From positions 123,265 through 187,264 of the forward strand of contig NZ_JAJIUJ010000105.1 of NCBI RefSeq assembly GCF_020880415.1: a DNA stretch of 64,000 nt, read 5' to 3'. The notes under the pieces were generated by a model. It made no database searches. It was not told where the DNA came from and saw only the letters and a program-made list of their open reading frames with translations. Below are positions 7,959 to 16,002 of this stretch, piece after piece. Every line of letters starts with the position of its first letter. The stretch's first letter is position 1. Both the position numbers and the translations under genes were made by a program. The DNA is from Xanthomonas euvesicatoria pv. euvesicatoria. Lineage in GTDB: Bacteria; Pseudomonadota; Gammaproteobacteria; Xanthomonadales; Xanthomonadaceae.

Positions 7959-9053
7959 ATGGCACAGACACACTATCGGCAGGTGCTTGGGCATGCCACG
8001 CGCGTGGTGCCCGAGCATGGTCATGAGCGTGCAACGCACGCATGGGTCTGTCGCGAGGTCGCGCATTTGCTGGGCGTGCCCGATGCCGGCGTCGCTGGCG
8101 ATGGCGTGATCGAAGTTGGAACATTCCACGTACCCGATGACACGCTCACTACCGCGCAAGCGCGCGGGCTGGGCATCCACGGCGTCGGTGACTTGCTCGG
8201 CGGTATCGTGCCGCATGCGTTTCTGGCCACCAAGGTCATCGGTCACCCACTGGTTTCTGACGACGCGGCAAGCACTGCGGGCTGGGACCAGGCGCTGGCC
8301 ATGTCGCTGATTCCCGCCACGCTGCCGGGCTACACCGCGTTTTCTCGCCCGGATGCGATGCATGCGTTCGAGGCGCTGTCTGATGGTGGAGACGTGCGCC
8401 TGAAGCTGCCCACCGGCGTGGGCGGCAACGACCAATGGCGCATTGCCGACGCATCGCAGCTGGCGCAGGTACTGGATAGCCTGCCCGATACCTATCTAGG
8501 CACGCATGGCGGCGTGCTGGAACGCAATATCTTGCAGCCAACGACGCACAGCGTAGGCGAGTTGTGTCTTGCCGGCGTCCAGATTGCGTATTACGGCACG
8601 CAATGCAGCGTGCCCGATGCGGACGGCAGCGATGTGTATGGCGGCTCGTCGCTGTGCGTGTACCGCGGGTCGTTGGAGGCACTGATGGCGACAGCTTTAC
8701 CTTCGCTGGAGCGACGGGTGGTCGAGCAGGCGTGCAGGTACGATCGATGCGTCACCGCCGCTTATCCTGAGCTGCAGATTTCCCGCCGCAACTACGATGT
8801 GGTCAGCGGTCAGGATGCTGGCGATGTCCCGGTATGCGGCGTGCTGGAACAATCCTGGCGAATCGGTGGCGCAACCCCGGCAGAACTCGCTGCAATCGCC
8901 GCCTTTCAGCAAGATCCCGCATTGCAGTGGGTAAGGGCGTCTACACACGAAATCTATCAGGGCCAGCCGCCGGCCGATGCGCAGGTCTACTATCGCGCAA
9001 CCCAATCCGGTCCAGGGCCGCGCTACAAATACAGGAGGATCTCTGCGACGTAA
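7959..9053 (+). CDS. DUF3182 family protein
   Basis: A 364-aa protein that I recognise as DUF3182-like from the early [14 protein letters not shown] segment, the [18 protein letters not shown] strand-helix, and [17 protein letters not shown]. Middle and C-terminal parts ([31 protein letters not shown]) look like a degenerate ATP-grasp layout, but no enzymatic role is established. No signal peptide. Its TAA stop overlaps the ATG of the following hydrolase gene (TAATG), so both are translated from one message. The ribosome binding site of the next gene lies inside its 3' end. Confidence 0.7.
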   Translation: MAQTHYRQVLGHATRVVPEHGHERATHAWVCREVAHLLGVPDAGVAGDGVIEVGTFHVPDDTLTTAQARGLGIHGVGDLLGGIVPHAFLATKVIGHPLVSDDAASTAGWDQALAMSLIPATLPGYTAFSRPDAMHAFEALSDGGDVRLKLPTGVGGNDQWRIADASQLAQVLDSLPDTYLGTHGGVLERNILQPTTHSVGELCLAGVQIAYYGTQCSVPDADGSDVYGGSSLCVYRGSLEALMATALPSLERRVVEQACRYDRCVTAAYPELQISRRNYDVVSGQDAGDVPVCGVLEQSWRIGGATPAELAAIAAFQQDPALQWVRASTHEIYQGQPPADAQVYYRATQSGPGPRYKYRRISAT

Positions 9054-9922
9054 TGGAAGCCAAACTTTCCAGCATCGACATTCCGGTCGGCCAGGACGCA
9101 CTCAGCGGCACCTTGCTCACGCCCTCAGGCATGCCTGCAGTGTTGTTCGTGCACGGCTGGGGCGGCAGCCAGCACCACAGCCTGGTACGTGCGCGCGAGG
9201 CAGCAGGCCTGGGCTGCATCTGCATGACCTTCGATCTGCGTGGGCATGAGGGTTACGCATCGATGCGCCAGACCGTGACACGCGCGCAGAACCTGGACGA
9301 CATCAAGGCTGCGTACGATCAACTGGCAGGTCTGCCCTACGTGGATGCGCAGTCGATCGCGGTGGTCGGCCTGAGCTACGGTGGGTATCTATCCGCATTG
9401 CTGACGCGCGAGCGCTCGGTGGAATGGCTGGCGTTGCGTTCGCCTGCGCTCTACAAGGATGCCCACTGGGACCAACCCAAGGTCAGCCTCAACGCCGACC
9501 CGGACCTGATGGCATACCGGCAGCAGCGCCTGCGTCCGGCAGACAACATCGCCTTGGCCGCCTGCGCCGAGTACAAGGGCGATGTGCTGTTGGTGGAAGC
9601 CGAGCACGATGCGATCGTGCCGCAGCCGGTGCTGCACAATTATGCGCACGCGTTCGTGCAGGCGCGTTCGCTCACATCGCGTGTCATCGCTGGCGCGGAC
9701 CATGCGCTCAGCATCAAGGAACACCAGCAGCAATACACGCGTGCCCTGATCGACTGGCTGACCGAAATGGTCGTCGGCCGGCGCATTGCATTGGCCAAGG
9801 AGGTGGTGGCCACGCGCAAGCAGTTGCTCAAAGATCAACAGGGCGCTGCTGCGGCCCCGTCGGAACAGACCACTGCGGTATTTCGCGGCGACATCCGTGC
9901 GGTGGAGAAGACCGCAGGGTAG
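9053..9922 (+). CDS. Alpha/beta hydrolase
   Basis: A 289-aa cytoplasmic hydrolase. The oxyanion-region motif [10 protein letters not shown] occurs near residue 33. The nucleophile elbow GLSYGGY supplies the Ser, followed by a likely acid in [12 protein letters not shown] and the His in AGADHALS, in the correct order for a serine-hydrolase triad. The sequence resembles acyl-peptidase/thioesterase-like members; the substrate is unknown. The start ATG at 9053 is preceded by AGGAGGA (9032-9038) and overlaps the stop of the DUF3182 gene. The C-terminal about 40 residues are a charged extension ([15 protein letters not shown]) beyond the catalytic fold. Confidence 0.85.
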   Translation: MEAKLSSIDIPVGQDALSGTLLTPSGMPAVLFVHGWGGSQHHSLVRAREAAGLGCICMTFDLRGHEGYASMRQTVTRAQNLDDIKAAYDQLAGLPYVDAQSIAVVGLSYGGYLSALLTRERSVEWLALRSPALYKDAHWDQPKVSLNADPDLMAYRQQRLRPADNIALAACAEYKGDVLLVEAEHDAIVPQPVLHNYAHAFVQARSLTSRVIAGADHALSIKEHQQQYTRALIDWLTEMVVGRRIALAKEVVATRKQLLKDQQGAAAAPSEQTTAVFRGDIRAVEKTAG

Positions 9923-10107
9923 TGATCCGGGAAAACGTGGCGTGCAAAGCCATGGGGTCGCGCACGCGTCGCTCTTTTCTTTCTGCGTGTTGAAGACCCG
10001 GTGGGCCCGCGGATTGCCTTGTGGATTCGTCAGCCTGAGATCATCTCGGTACTGTTTTTTTTCTGAGCGCCGCCGAGTGAGCAGGAACCCGCATTACTCC
10101 ATAACGC

Positions 10108-10133
10108 AGAACGGGCCCGAGTGGGCCCGTTCT
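10108..10133. terminator. Bidirectional terminator between converging genes
   Basis: A perfect 11-bp inverted repeat (AGAACGGGCCC / GGGCCCGTTCT) with a 4-nt loop sits between the plus-strand hydrolase gene and the minus-strand glycine-zipper gene. Confidence 0.65.
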
Positions 10134-10189
10134 GGTTCAACGTCGTGCGCTGGCCGCGGCACTTGTGACCGCGCAGCTGCGATCACGCG

Positions 10190-10990
10190 TTAGACGCGCG
10201 GGTCGGTCGGGTGACGGCGCGCCGCTGCATCGTGATGATCCGAGTCGAATGCCTCACGTACCGCATGCTTGGCCTTTTCCCAGCTCAGGCGCGAATTGGC
10301 CTTGAAGCGGTCCCAGCCATCGCCCAGATCGCGTTCCAGGTGGTCGTCCCACTGGCGGCCGGCGTGCTGCTGCCGTGCCTGCATGCCATAGCGATAGGCC
10401 GGGCGATAGTCGTCGTACGAATAGTCGACATCGCGGTAGCTGGCGCTGTCGAAGCGGCCTGCGTAATGCGTGTCGCTGTCGCGATAGACAGTGTGGGTAC
10501 GGTCCGCACGCTCCCATGCATCGCGTGCTGCAAGCCGGGCTTCATCCCATTCCAGGCGCGATTGCCCGCGGTTACGCGGCCATTCGCCGGCCAGCGTGGC
10601 TTCGGTTTCTTCCCAGGTGCTGGTCGGGCGGGTTTCGCGTGCCTGCAAACCGAATCCGTAGACGGTGGCGTAGTCGCGATCGTAGTCGGTGCCTTCCTTG
10701 TAGTAGGGGCGGTTGCGATGCTCCTGGCGCCAGTATTCGGTCTCCACAGTGGGGTCGAGCCGTTCGGCCACGCCCTTGCCAGCCGCTGCGCCAGCAACCA
10801 CGCCGGCCGCTGCACCAATCAAGGTGCCGAGCGGCCCGAACACCGTGCCTGCAAGCGCCCCTGCCGCCGCACCGCCGGCGATGCCGCCCACACCGACGCC
10901 AACTGGATGCGAACCAGGCGCACCGGAGATCGGGTCGCGGTTCAAGTCCTTTGCTTCTTCCTTGCGTTCCTGCTTGTCGAGATTGCTCAT
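10190..10990 (-). CDS. Glycine-zipper protein with duplicated C-terminal module
   Basis: A 266-aa protein. Residues about 30-75 form a Gly/Ala-rich zipper segment (GVGGIAGGAAAGALAGT, then VVAGAAAGKGVAE) typical of membrane-inserting glycine-zipper domains. Residues about 95-265 contain two diverged copies of one module of about 55 residues. Copy 1 has YGFGLQARE, then GQSRLEWDEARLAARDAWERAD. Copy 2 has YRYGMQARQ, then ANSRLSWEKAKHAVREAFDSD. No signal peptide is visible. The function is unknown; similar proteins are annotated as conserved hypothetical or stress-related. It stands alone between terminators. Confidence 0.75.
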   Translation of the reverse strand: MSNLDKQERKEEAKDLNRDPISGAPGSHPVGVGVGGIAGGAAAGALAGTVFGPLGTLIGAAAGVVAGAAAGKGVAERLDPTVETEYWRQEHRNRPYYKEGTDYDRDYATVYGFGLQARETRPTSTWEETEATLAGEWPRNRGQSRLEWDEARLAARDAWERADRTHTVYRDSDTHYAGRFDSASYRDVDYSYDDYRPAYRYGMQARQQHAGRQWDDHLERDLGDGWDRFKANSRLSWEKAKHAVREAFDSDHHDAAARRHPTDPRV

Positions 10991-11169
10991 ACCGCCTCCG
11001 GATTATCTGATGGATGCGCCCTGTAGATCAGACCGCGAACGAGGCGCAACGATGGCGTCGCAAGAGTGAAACGTGCGTGCTTTGATGTGAGCGCGATCGC
11101 GACATGACTGAACTGTGCATTGCATTGCGGATGAGGTTGCTCACTCGCACTTGCAACGTGTCTGTAGCG

Positions 11170-11195
11170 AAAAGGGCCGCTGGCGCGGCCCTTTT
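11170..11195 (-). terminator. Intrinsic terminator of the slipin-rtcB operon
   Basis: Stem AAAAGGGCCGC / GCGGCCCTTTT with a short loop directly abuts the rtcB stop codon. A T-run on the minus strand makes it a good rho-independent terminator. Confidence 0.75.
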
Positions 11196-12419
11196 CTATC
11201 CCTTGATGCACACCACCTGGCGCAAGGTGTGCAGCACCTCGACCAGGTCCTGCTGCGCCGCCATCACTGCATCGATGGACTTGTACGCTGCAGGCGACTC
11301 GTCGAGCACCGCCGCGTCCTTGCGGCATTCCACATGTGCGGTGGCCTGACGATGCTGTGCCAGGGTGATCTGCGCGCGTGCAGCGGTCCTGCTCATCACA
11401 CGCCCCGCGCCGTGGCTGCAGCTGTGGAAACTGTCGGCGTTGCCCAACCCACGCACGATGTAGCTGCGCGTGCCCATGCTGCCCGGAATGATGCCCAGCT
11501 CGCCGACACGAGCGCTCACTGCGCCCTTGCGGGTGATCAACAATTCCTCACCAGCGTGCGTTTCCTTCTGCACGTAGTTGTGGTGGCAATTGACTGCGAG
11601 CTTTTCCAGCTGGAATTTGGGCAAGCGGTGACGCATCTCGGCCAGCACGCGCGCCATCATCGCCTCGCGATTTTCGCGGGCGTAATCCTGCGCCCACGAC
11701 ACCGCTTCGACGTACTCGTCGAACAACGGCTCGCCCTGCATGAAGAAGGCCAGGTCCTTGTCGGGCAGATGGAAACCCAACACGCGATGCGCCAGTTGTT
11801 CGCGCGCGCGCTCGATGAAGTACGTGCCGATCAGGTTGCCGGTGCCGCGCGAACCGCTGTGCAGCATCACCCATACCGCATCGGTTTCGTCCAGGCAGAT
11901 CTCGATGAAGTGGTTGCCGCCGCCCAGCGTGCCGATCTGGCAGTCCAGCTTGTCGGTACGGATGCGCTTGTGCTGCTGCTTGATCGCATCCAGACGCTGC
12001 ACCAGCCCGGACTGCGCAATGCGGGTCTCGATGCTAACCGGCAGCTTGCGATGCTCGCCGCCACGTCCATTGCCCACCGGCACGCTACGCTCGATGCTGG
12101 AGCGCAATTGCGCCAGATTGTCGGGCAGGTCGTTGGCGCGCAGCGTGGTGCGCACCGCAGCCATGCCGCAGCCGATATCCACGCCGACCGCCGCCGGGAT
12201 GATCGCGCCACGGGTTGGAATGACCGAGCCCACGGTTGCGCCTTTACCCAGGTGTACGTCGGGCATCACCGCTACCCACGGACCGACAAACGGTACCGCC
12301 GCGATATTGCGCAGCTGCGCATGCGCCTGCTCTTCCAGGGGCACGCCGCGCACCCAGCCCTTGATCGGGGTGGTGCTGCCCTCGGCATGCAGAAATTCAA
12401 AGTGTTGTGATGTACTCAT
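11196..12419 (-). CDS. rtcB: RtcB-type RNA-splicing ligase
   Basis: A 407-aa protein, almost the length of E. coli RtcB. RtcB joins 2',3'-cyclic phosphate or 3'-phosphate RNA ends to 5'-OH ends using GTP and Mn(II). The visible signatures are MPDVHLGKG (52-60), the metal-binding VGVDIGCGM (79-86) with Cys84, GTLGGGNHFIE, HSGSRGTG and the guanylated-histidine region CSHGAGR. The start MSTSQHFEF (12419) aligns with the E. coli N-terminus; an in-frame ATG three codons earlier (12428) is equally placed for AAGG, so the start is uncertain by 9 bases. It is the second gene of an operon with a slipin gene 54 bp upstream. Confidence 0.93.
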   Translation of the reverse strand: MSTSQHFEFLHAEGSTTPIKGWVRGVPLEEQAHAQLRNIAAVPFVGPWVAVMPDVHLGKGATVGSVIPTRGAIIPAAVGVDIGCGMAAVRTTLRANDLPDNLAQLRSSIERSVPVGNGRGGEHRKLPVSIETRIAQSGLVQRLDAIKQQHKRIRTDKLDCQIGTLGGGNHFIEICLDETDAVWVMLHSGSRGTGNLIGTYFIERAREQLAHRVLGFHLPDKDLAFFMQGEPLFDEYVEAVSWAQDYARENREAMMARVLAEMRHRLPKFQLEKLAVNCHHNYVQKETHAGEELLITRKGAVSARVGELGIIPGSMGTRSYIVRGLGNADSFHSCSHGAGRVMSRTAARAQITLAQHRQATAHVECRKDAAVLDESPAAYKSIDAVMAAQQDLVEVLHTLRQVVCIKG

Positions 12420-12473
12420 TGTTGTCATTGCCTTGCGGCAGTGCGTGGCAGATCCTTCCGCCACGCGCAGCCT

Positions 12474-13598
12474 TCATTGCCTGATCGTCACCAATTGCTT
12501 CAGCACGCCATCCAGGCCGCCGAACACGGTGAGCTTGTCGATCTTTTCGGTGACCTTTTCCAGCGCCTCCAGTTCCTTCAAACGCATCAGCACCGGGCTG
12601 TCTTCGATCAACTTGGCGGTGTTGAGCAACGAGCGCGTGGCATTGGCCTCTTCGCGCCGGCGGATGACGTTGGCTTGCGCCTGCTTCTCCGCCTGCACGA
12701 CCGCGTTGAGGATCTCGCGCATCTCGCCCGGCAGGATCACGTCCTTGACGCCGACGCCCAGCACCTCGATGCCGAAGCCGCTCACGCTGCCGCGCACATA
12801 CCCGAAGATATCCGCATCCAGGCAGGCCTTGTCGCCCAACAACTCGTCCAGCGTCTTGGACGAGACCGCGCGCCGCAAGCCGTACTGCAACTCGCGATAC
12901 AGGTAATCGCCGGCCTTGGCCACGCGCGTGCGCATTGCCACCGCATCGGTGACGCGCATGCTGCCGGCCAAATTGACGCGCAACGACACCTTGTCGCGCG
13001 TCAACAGCTCCTGCCCGGACACTTCGACCGACTGCACGCGCAGATCGATCACGTCGGTGGTGATGTTCTTCTGGAAATTCCAGAACGCATACGCCCCCGG
13101 CCCGAACGGTGCAAACAGCTTGCCGTCGACGAACACCAGCCCTTGCGACTCGGCTGGCACGTCCATGCAGACCGCCACACGCGACAGCGTGCCGAGCTGA
13201 CGCAGCCTGCGCTGCACATCGGTGGGCACCTGCAGCCCATCGCCCAATGGCAGGGTCTGCACCTCGATTGCCGCCGGACCACGCCAGTACAGCGTGCGTG
13301 TGCCCGGTGGCAGCACGTCCTCGAGCTTGCCGTTGCGGATCAGCAAGCCGACCTGCGCGGTGCCGATGTCGGCCAGCACGAAGTGTTGCGGCAGGGTGCT
13401 GCCGAGCGTATCGATCAGCATCTCCGCATCGCGGCCCATATAGGCGCCTTGCGTGATGGCGTGGACGATGACCTCGCTGCGACCCAACGGGTCGAACAGG
13501 CGATAGACGCCGGGGACGAGCACCCGCTCGAACCGACGATTGCGATACACCAGGCCGCGCTCGCCGTCACCGATCACGACCCTCTTGGTCCAGAACAT
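12474..13598 (-). CDS. Slipin family (SPFH/prohibitin-like) protein
   Basis: A 374-aa protein with an N-terminal region of about 160 residues ahead of the SPFH core. The core includes VPAESQGLVFVDGKLFAPFGPGAYAFW, a strand-rich segment (VIDLRVQSVEVSGQELLTRD), and the slipin hallmark near the C-terminal third (GIEVLGVGVKDVILPGEMREIL) followed by a coiled coil (EKQAQANVIRRREEANATRS). There is no clear transmembrane helix at the N-terminus. It is encoded immediately upstream of rtcB; slipin/rtcB pairs recur in bacteria, so it may recruit or regulate the RNA ligase at membranes. The start at 13598 has GGAG nearby. Confidence 0.85.
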   Translation of the reverse strand: MFWTKRVVIGDGERGLVYRNRRFERVLVPGVYRLFDPLGRSEVIVHAITQGAYMGRDAEMLIDTLGSTLPQHFVLADIGTAQVGLLIRNGKLEDVLPPGTRTLYWRGPAAIEVQTLPLGDGLQVPTDVQRRLRQLGTLSRVAVCMDVPAESQGLVFVDGKLFAPFGPGAYAFWNFQKNITTDVIDLRVQSVEVSGQELLTRDKVSLRVNLAGSMRVTDAVAMRTRVAKAGDYLYRELQYGLRRAVSSKTLDELLGDKACLDADIFGYVRGSVSGFGIEVLGVGVKDVILPGEMREILNAVVQAEKQAQANVIRRREEANATRSLLNTAKLIEDSPVLMRLKELEALEKVTEKIDKLTVFGGLDGVLKQLVTIRQ

Positions 13599-13627
13599 GG
13601 CACTTCTCCTTAGGTTTGGCTCTGGTG

Positions 13628-13669
13628 GTCCGATCCGGGAATGCAAGCGTTCCGCCGCCCGGATCGGAC
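13628..13669 (-). promoter_or_regulatory. 12-bp inverted repeat enclosing a sigma54-like element, upstream of slipin-rtcB
   Basis: Bases 13628-13639 (GTCCGATCCGGG) and 13658-13669 (CCCGGATCGGAC) are exact reverse complements. The 18-bp loop contains, on the minus strand, CGGCGG at 13657-13652 and TTGCAT at 13646-13641, i.e. a GG-N10-GC layout with a good -12 half and a weaker -24 half of a sigma54 promoter. It lies about 30-60 bp upstream of the slipin start codon. E. coli rtcBA is sigma54/RtcR dependent; whether that applies here is inference. No rtcR gene is nearby. Confidence 0.4.
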
Positions 13670-13951
13670 TGCTGGCGGAACGTGTGCCGATGCAACGCGG
13701 CGTTGAAGGGTGGAAACGCCCGTGACGGCGGCCGTGCGGGGCGCAATGCGCTGTTGGCGCCTGCAAGTGCGTGGCTGATGCGGTGCGATGTCTTGCATAA
13801 CGGCAGCGAACGGCGCAGCACGCGCGTTCAGGACAAAGGCCCGGCAGGGGCGCCGCTGCTGCAGGCAGTCAGGCGATGGCTTGCCTGTTTGCCTGCGGCA
13901 TGGGCGTTTCCGTAAAGGGACTTGCGTCCCGAGGAATGACCGAAAAGGTCA

Positions 13952-14024
13952 TGCATGGAGCGGGATTCGAACCCGCGACTAACAGATTACAAATCTGCTG
14001 CTCTACCAATTGAGCTATCCAGTG
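13952..14024 (-). tRNA. tRNA-Thr(TGT)-like gene, incomplete acceptor stem
   Basis: Read on the minus strand, this 73-nt sequence folds as a tRNA. The D-arm is GCTC-AATTGGTA-GAGC, and the anticodon arm GCAGA-TTTGTAA-TCTGT has anticodon TGT. The T-arm GCGGG-TTCGAAT-CCCGC is perfect. The acceptor is odd: only the four inner pairs form (TGGA with TCCA) and the three outer pairs are mismatched, and no CCA is encoded after the discriminator base. A small hairpin (TGACC-TTTTC-GGTCA) follows and may act as a terminator or processing site. It may be a functional but atypical tRNA-Thr or a pseudo-tRNA. Confidence 0.6.
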
Positions 14025-14089
14025 GTGGGTATTCCGGAATTGAACCAGGCCTACGGCTTGCGCCGCCGCTCCACCAGGAGCCGATACCC
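14023..14089 (-). ncRNA. Degenerate tRNA-like sequence abutting the tRNA-Thr-like gene
   Basis: On the minus strand the ends pair (GGGTAT with ATACCC) and are followed by A and an encoded CCA. A D-like arm (GCTC-CTGGTG-GAGC), an anticodon-like arm (GCGGC-GGCGCAA-GCCGT) and a canonical T-loop (GGTTCAATTCC) are present. The anticodon loop lacks the invariant T33, position 8 is not T, the T-stem has a mismatch and the total length is about nine bases short of a normal tRNA. Its CCA end overlaps the start of the next tRNA-like sequence by two bases. It could be a decayed tRNA or a tRNA mimic. Confidence 0.35.
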
Positions 14090-14362
14090 GTAACGAGAAA
14101 CATGAAAAAGAGTTCGGTATACGCCACGGCATTGCCGCGCGCACCAGCTGGAATAAACTCCAGGCCGCTGAATATCTTTCGCAATGTTTCTGATTACCGT
14201 TTTATTCAAACGGCAATTCTTGTATGAGCATGACCACGCGCCACCCGTGCCCGGCACATAGCGCTTTGGCGCCTGGTCGCGTGCAACGTCCGTGTTGTCG
14301 GGCAATTCCATGCCCGGGTACCTGGAGGGTCATCCACAAGAGTCGGTGCGAACGCATACGAA

Positions 14363-14393
14363 AACGCCCCCGGATGCTGCATCCGAGGGCGTT
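14363..14393 (-). terminator. Strong intrinsic terminator
   Basis: On the minus strand a stem of 7 + 6 bp (AACGCCC / GGGCGTT, one mismatch, then CGGATG / CATCCG) with a 3-nt loop is followed by TTTT. A second hairpin (GGAGAT / ATCTCC, 14404-14425) lies just ahead of it. It ends the short transcript that encodes the 35-aa ORF. Confidence 0.75.
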
Positions 14394-14436
14394 CGCTTGC
14401 CTCGGAGATCGGGTGACCAATCTCCTTGTCAGGACA

Positions 14437-14544
14437 TCAGTCGAAGAGGGTGATGCGCACGTCTGCTTTCTTCGTGCGCACACACGATGCCGCGCGGTGG
14501 GCGCTGGGCAGTCGGTTGAGTGTGGCGGAGTTGAGCAGGGACAT
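14437..14544 (-). CDS. 35-aa ORF in its own promoter-terminator unit
   Basis: A 35-codon ORF beginning at ATG 14544 (MSLLNSATLNRL) and ending ADVRITLFD. About 78% of its third codon positions are G or C, as in real genes of this genome, while the other frames are not. It is positively charged in the middle (VRTKKADVR) with two Ser/Ala-rich stretches and a short hydrophobic C-terminus. A near-consensus promoter lies about 45-75 bases upstream and a strong terminator 44 bases downstream. No convincing Shine-Dalgarno sequence is seen, so it could instead be part of a small RNA. I do not recognise a family. Confidence 0.4.
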   Translation of the reverse strand: MSLLNSATLNRLPSAHRAASCVRTKKADVRITLFD

Positions 14545-14589
14545 GAGGCCGATTGGGTAAAAGTGCAGACGTGGCTGCCGAGGGCGCGA

Positions 14590-14618
14590 ACATTACCCGT
14601 GTCTTTTTAGCGATGCAA
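14590..14618 (-). promoter_or_regulatory. Sigma70-type promoter with GC-rich discriminator
   Basis: On the minus strand, TTGCAT (14618-14613), a 17-bp spacer and TAATGT (14595-14590) are followed by TCGCGCCC, a GC-rich discriminator like that of stringently controlled promoters. Transcription would begin near 14583 and read into the 35-aa ORF. Confidence 0.55.
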
Positions 14619-15262
14619 GCACTTTATGCAATTATGTTCTGGATTATCTCTCTGGCGGTCGGAGTCGGTCGTCGGAAACAGAATCAAAATCGCGTCGCGG
14701 CAGCAGGCGAGAGCCATTGCGTGGGATGGTCGACACAAGCGATGCCACGATTTCGAAATTCAGGACCAGGCGAGCCGACGCTGCGCGCGGCGAGCAATCG
14801 ACATGCAATTCAAGCGGCGCGCTGTTGGCCGGTGCAGCCCGCGCCCCATGTCCACGCGGACACTGGACGCGCTCACGCGGCCTGCAGCCTTGTGGATTTG
14901 TAGGCCATGTAAGCCTTCGCCTGCAGCGCTTCCATCGCTTCGAGAGAATGGGGCGGCAGCTAGAGTTTTTGCCCAGATGCCGCATGCGTCGCATTGGGCG
15001 AGGCATCGCTCGTCGCGCATCGGTGCCGCGGGCCGTTTCGCCTCTGTGCCGATGACAGAGGGACGACACGTCACCGCGCGTTGTGTGCGCCCGCATGTCG
15101 CCAGTCACGCAGAATGGCCTGAAGTGTCGGATCAGAGTGGCTCGCAAGAGCGATGCCGCGCCCGCCACGTCTTTGAAGATCCGTGATCCGGCACGACGCT
15201 GACCGCCTGCGGTGTCCCTTCCGCCCGCACGCCAGCGCGCGCGCCAACGTCAGTGCAGACAA
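14619..15262. other. Intergenic region, no gene recognised
   Basis: About 640 bases between the small promoter unit and the fabR-like gene. Overlapping ORFs in both directions (for example plus-strand 14626-15186) show no family resemblance and Arg/Cys-rich nonsense composition. No clear terminator or repeat was found. Confidence 0.4.
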
Positions 15263-15910
15263 TCAGCCTGCGTGGGTGCCCAGCGTGCGCGCGCCGGTCA
15301 GGATCATGCGCAGCATCTGCGAGATCTGCTCGATCAGCTCGGGATCTTTTTCCGGTGGCGAATCCATTGCCACCGCGCCCATCGCAAATACCAGCCGGGT
15401 GATCGCCTTGGACACCAGGGCAGGCGCGTGCAGCTTGGCGTTGTCGGCCGCGGCCAGGCGAATCAGGTCCACGCGCAGCTCGTCTTCGAAATAGGTGAGT
15501 TCGCGCTCCACCGCTTGCTTGAAGGCGTCCGAGCCCACCGCGCCTTCGCGCAGGAGCACGTGCAGCAGCTTGTCGTCGGCGCGCAGCTGTTCCATGAAGG
15601 CTTCGACCGAGACACGGATGACGCTACGGTCGGTAGAAGTCGCGCGCTGGCGCGCCTGGCCGATGATGGTGCGCAGCGAACGCCCGGCCCGATCGATCAA
15701 GGCCACGGCGAGCTCGTCCATGTCGCGGAACTGGCGATAGAAGCTGTTCGGCGCGATGCCTGCCTCGCGTGCCACTTCGCGCAGGCTCAGCGTGGACAGG
15801 CTGCGGTGCGGGCCAATCAAGGACAGCGCTGCAGCGATGAGATCCTCCCGTGAAATCGCCGGCTTGCGGGACGGCGGCGCGTCGTGGGAAGGCAGGGCGA
15901 TAGAGGTCAT
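15263..15910 (-). CDS. fabR: FabR-like TetR-family repressor of unsaturated fatty acid genes
   Basis: A 215-aa TetR-type regulator. The helix-turn-helix is at about residues 38-62 (LSLREVAREAGIAPNSFYRQF), preceded by ISREDLIAAALSLI. This N-terminal half resembles E. coli FabR and Pseudomonas DesT, which sense the ratio of unsaturated to saturated acyl thioesters. The C-terminal ligand domain ends with a helix (ELIEQISQMLRMIL). It is divergent from the ferredoxin reductase / desaturase operon with palindromes in the 92-bp gap, the arrangement seen for DesT-DesCB, so the desaturase operon is the likely target. The symbol is by family resemblance. Confidence 0.85.
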   Translation of the reverse strand: MTSIALPSHDAPPSRKPAISREDLIAAALSLIGPHRSLSTLSLREVAREAGIAPNSFYRQFRDMDELAVALIDRAGRSLRTIIGQARQRATSTDRSVIRVSVEAFMEQLRADDKLLHVLLREGAVGSDAFKQAVERELTYFEDELRVDLIRLAAADNAKLHAPALVSKAITRLVFAMGAVAMDSPPEKDPELIEQISQMLRMILTGARTLGTHAG

Positions 15911-15955
15911 GAGGCTGCAGCCGGGCGTGGGCCTGAATCATAGCCCCTCTGGCAA

Positions 15956-15972
15956 TATACAAGTGTATACAC
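15956..15972. promoter_or_regulatory. Overlapping palindromes, probable FabR/DesT-type operator
   Basis: TATACA-AG-TGTATA (15956-15969) and the perfect palindrome GTGTATACAC (15963-15972) overlap in the divergent gap between the repressor gene and the desaturase operon. A TATAGT -10-like hexamer (15990-15995) lies just eight bases before the reductase ATG, suggesting a leaderless or very short-leader message if that promoter is used. Confidence 0.55.
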
Positions 15973-16002
15973 GGCTGTGCATGCATGCGTATAGTGCGAC
16001 CC

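Noticed and set aside
14626..15186. 186-codon plus-strand ORF upstream of the fabR-like gene
   Set aside because: Arg/Ser/Cys-rich random composition and no domain; overlapping ORFs in several frames have equal quality.
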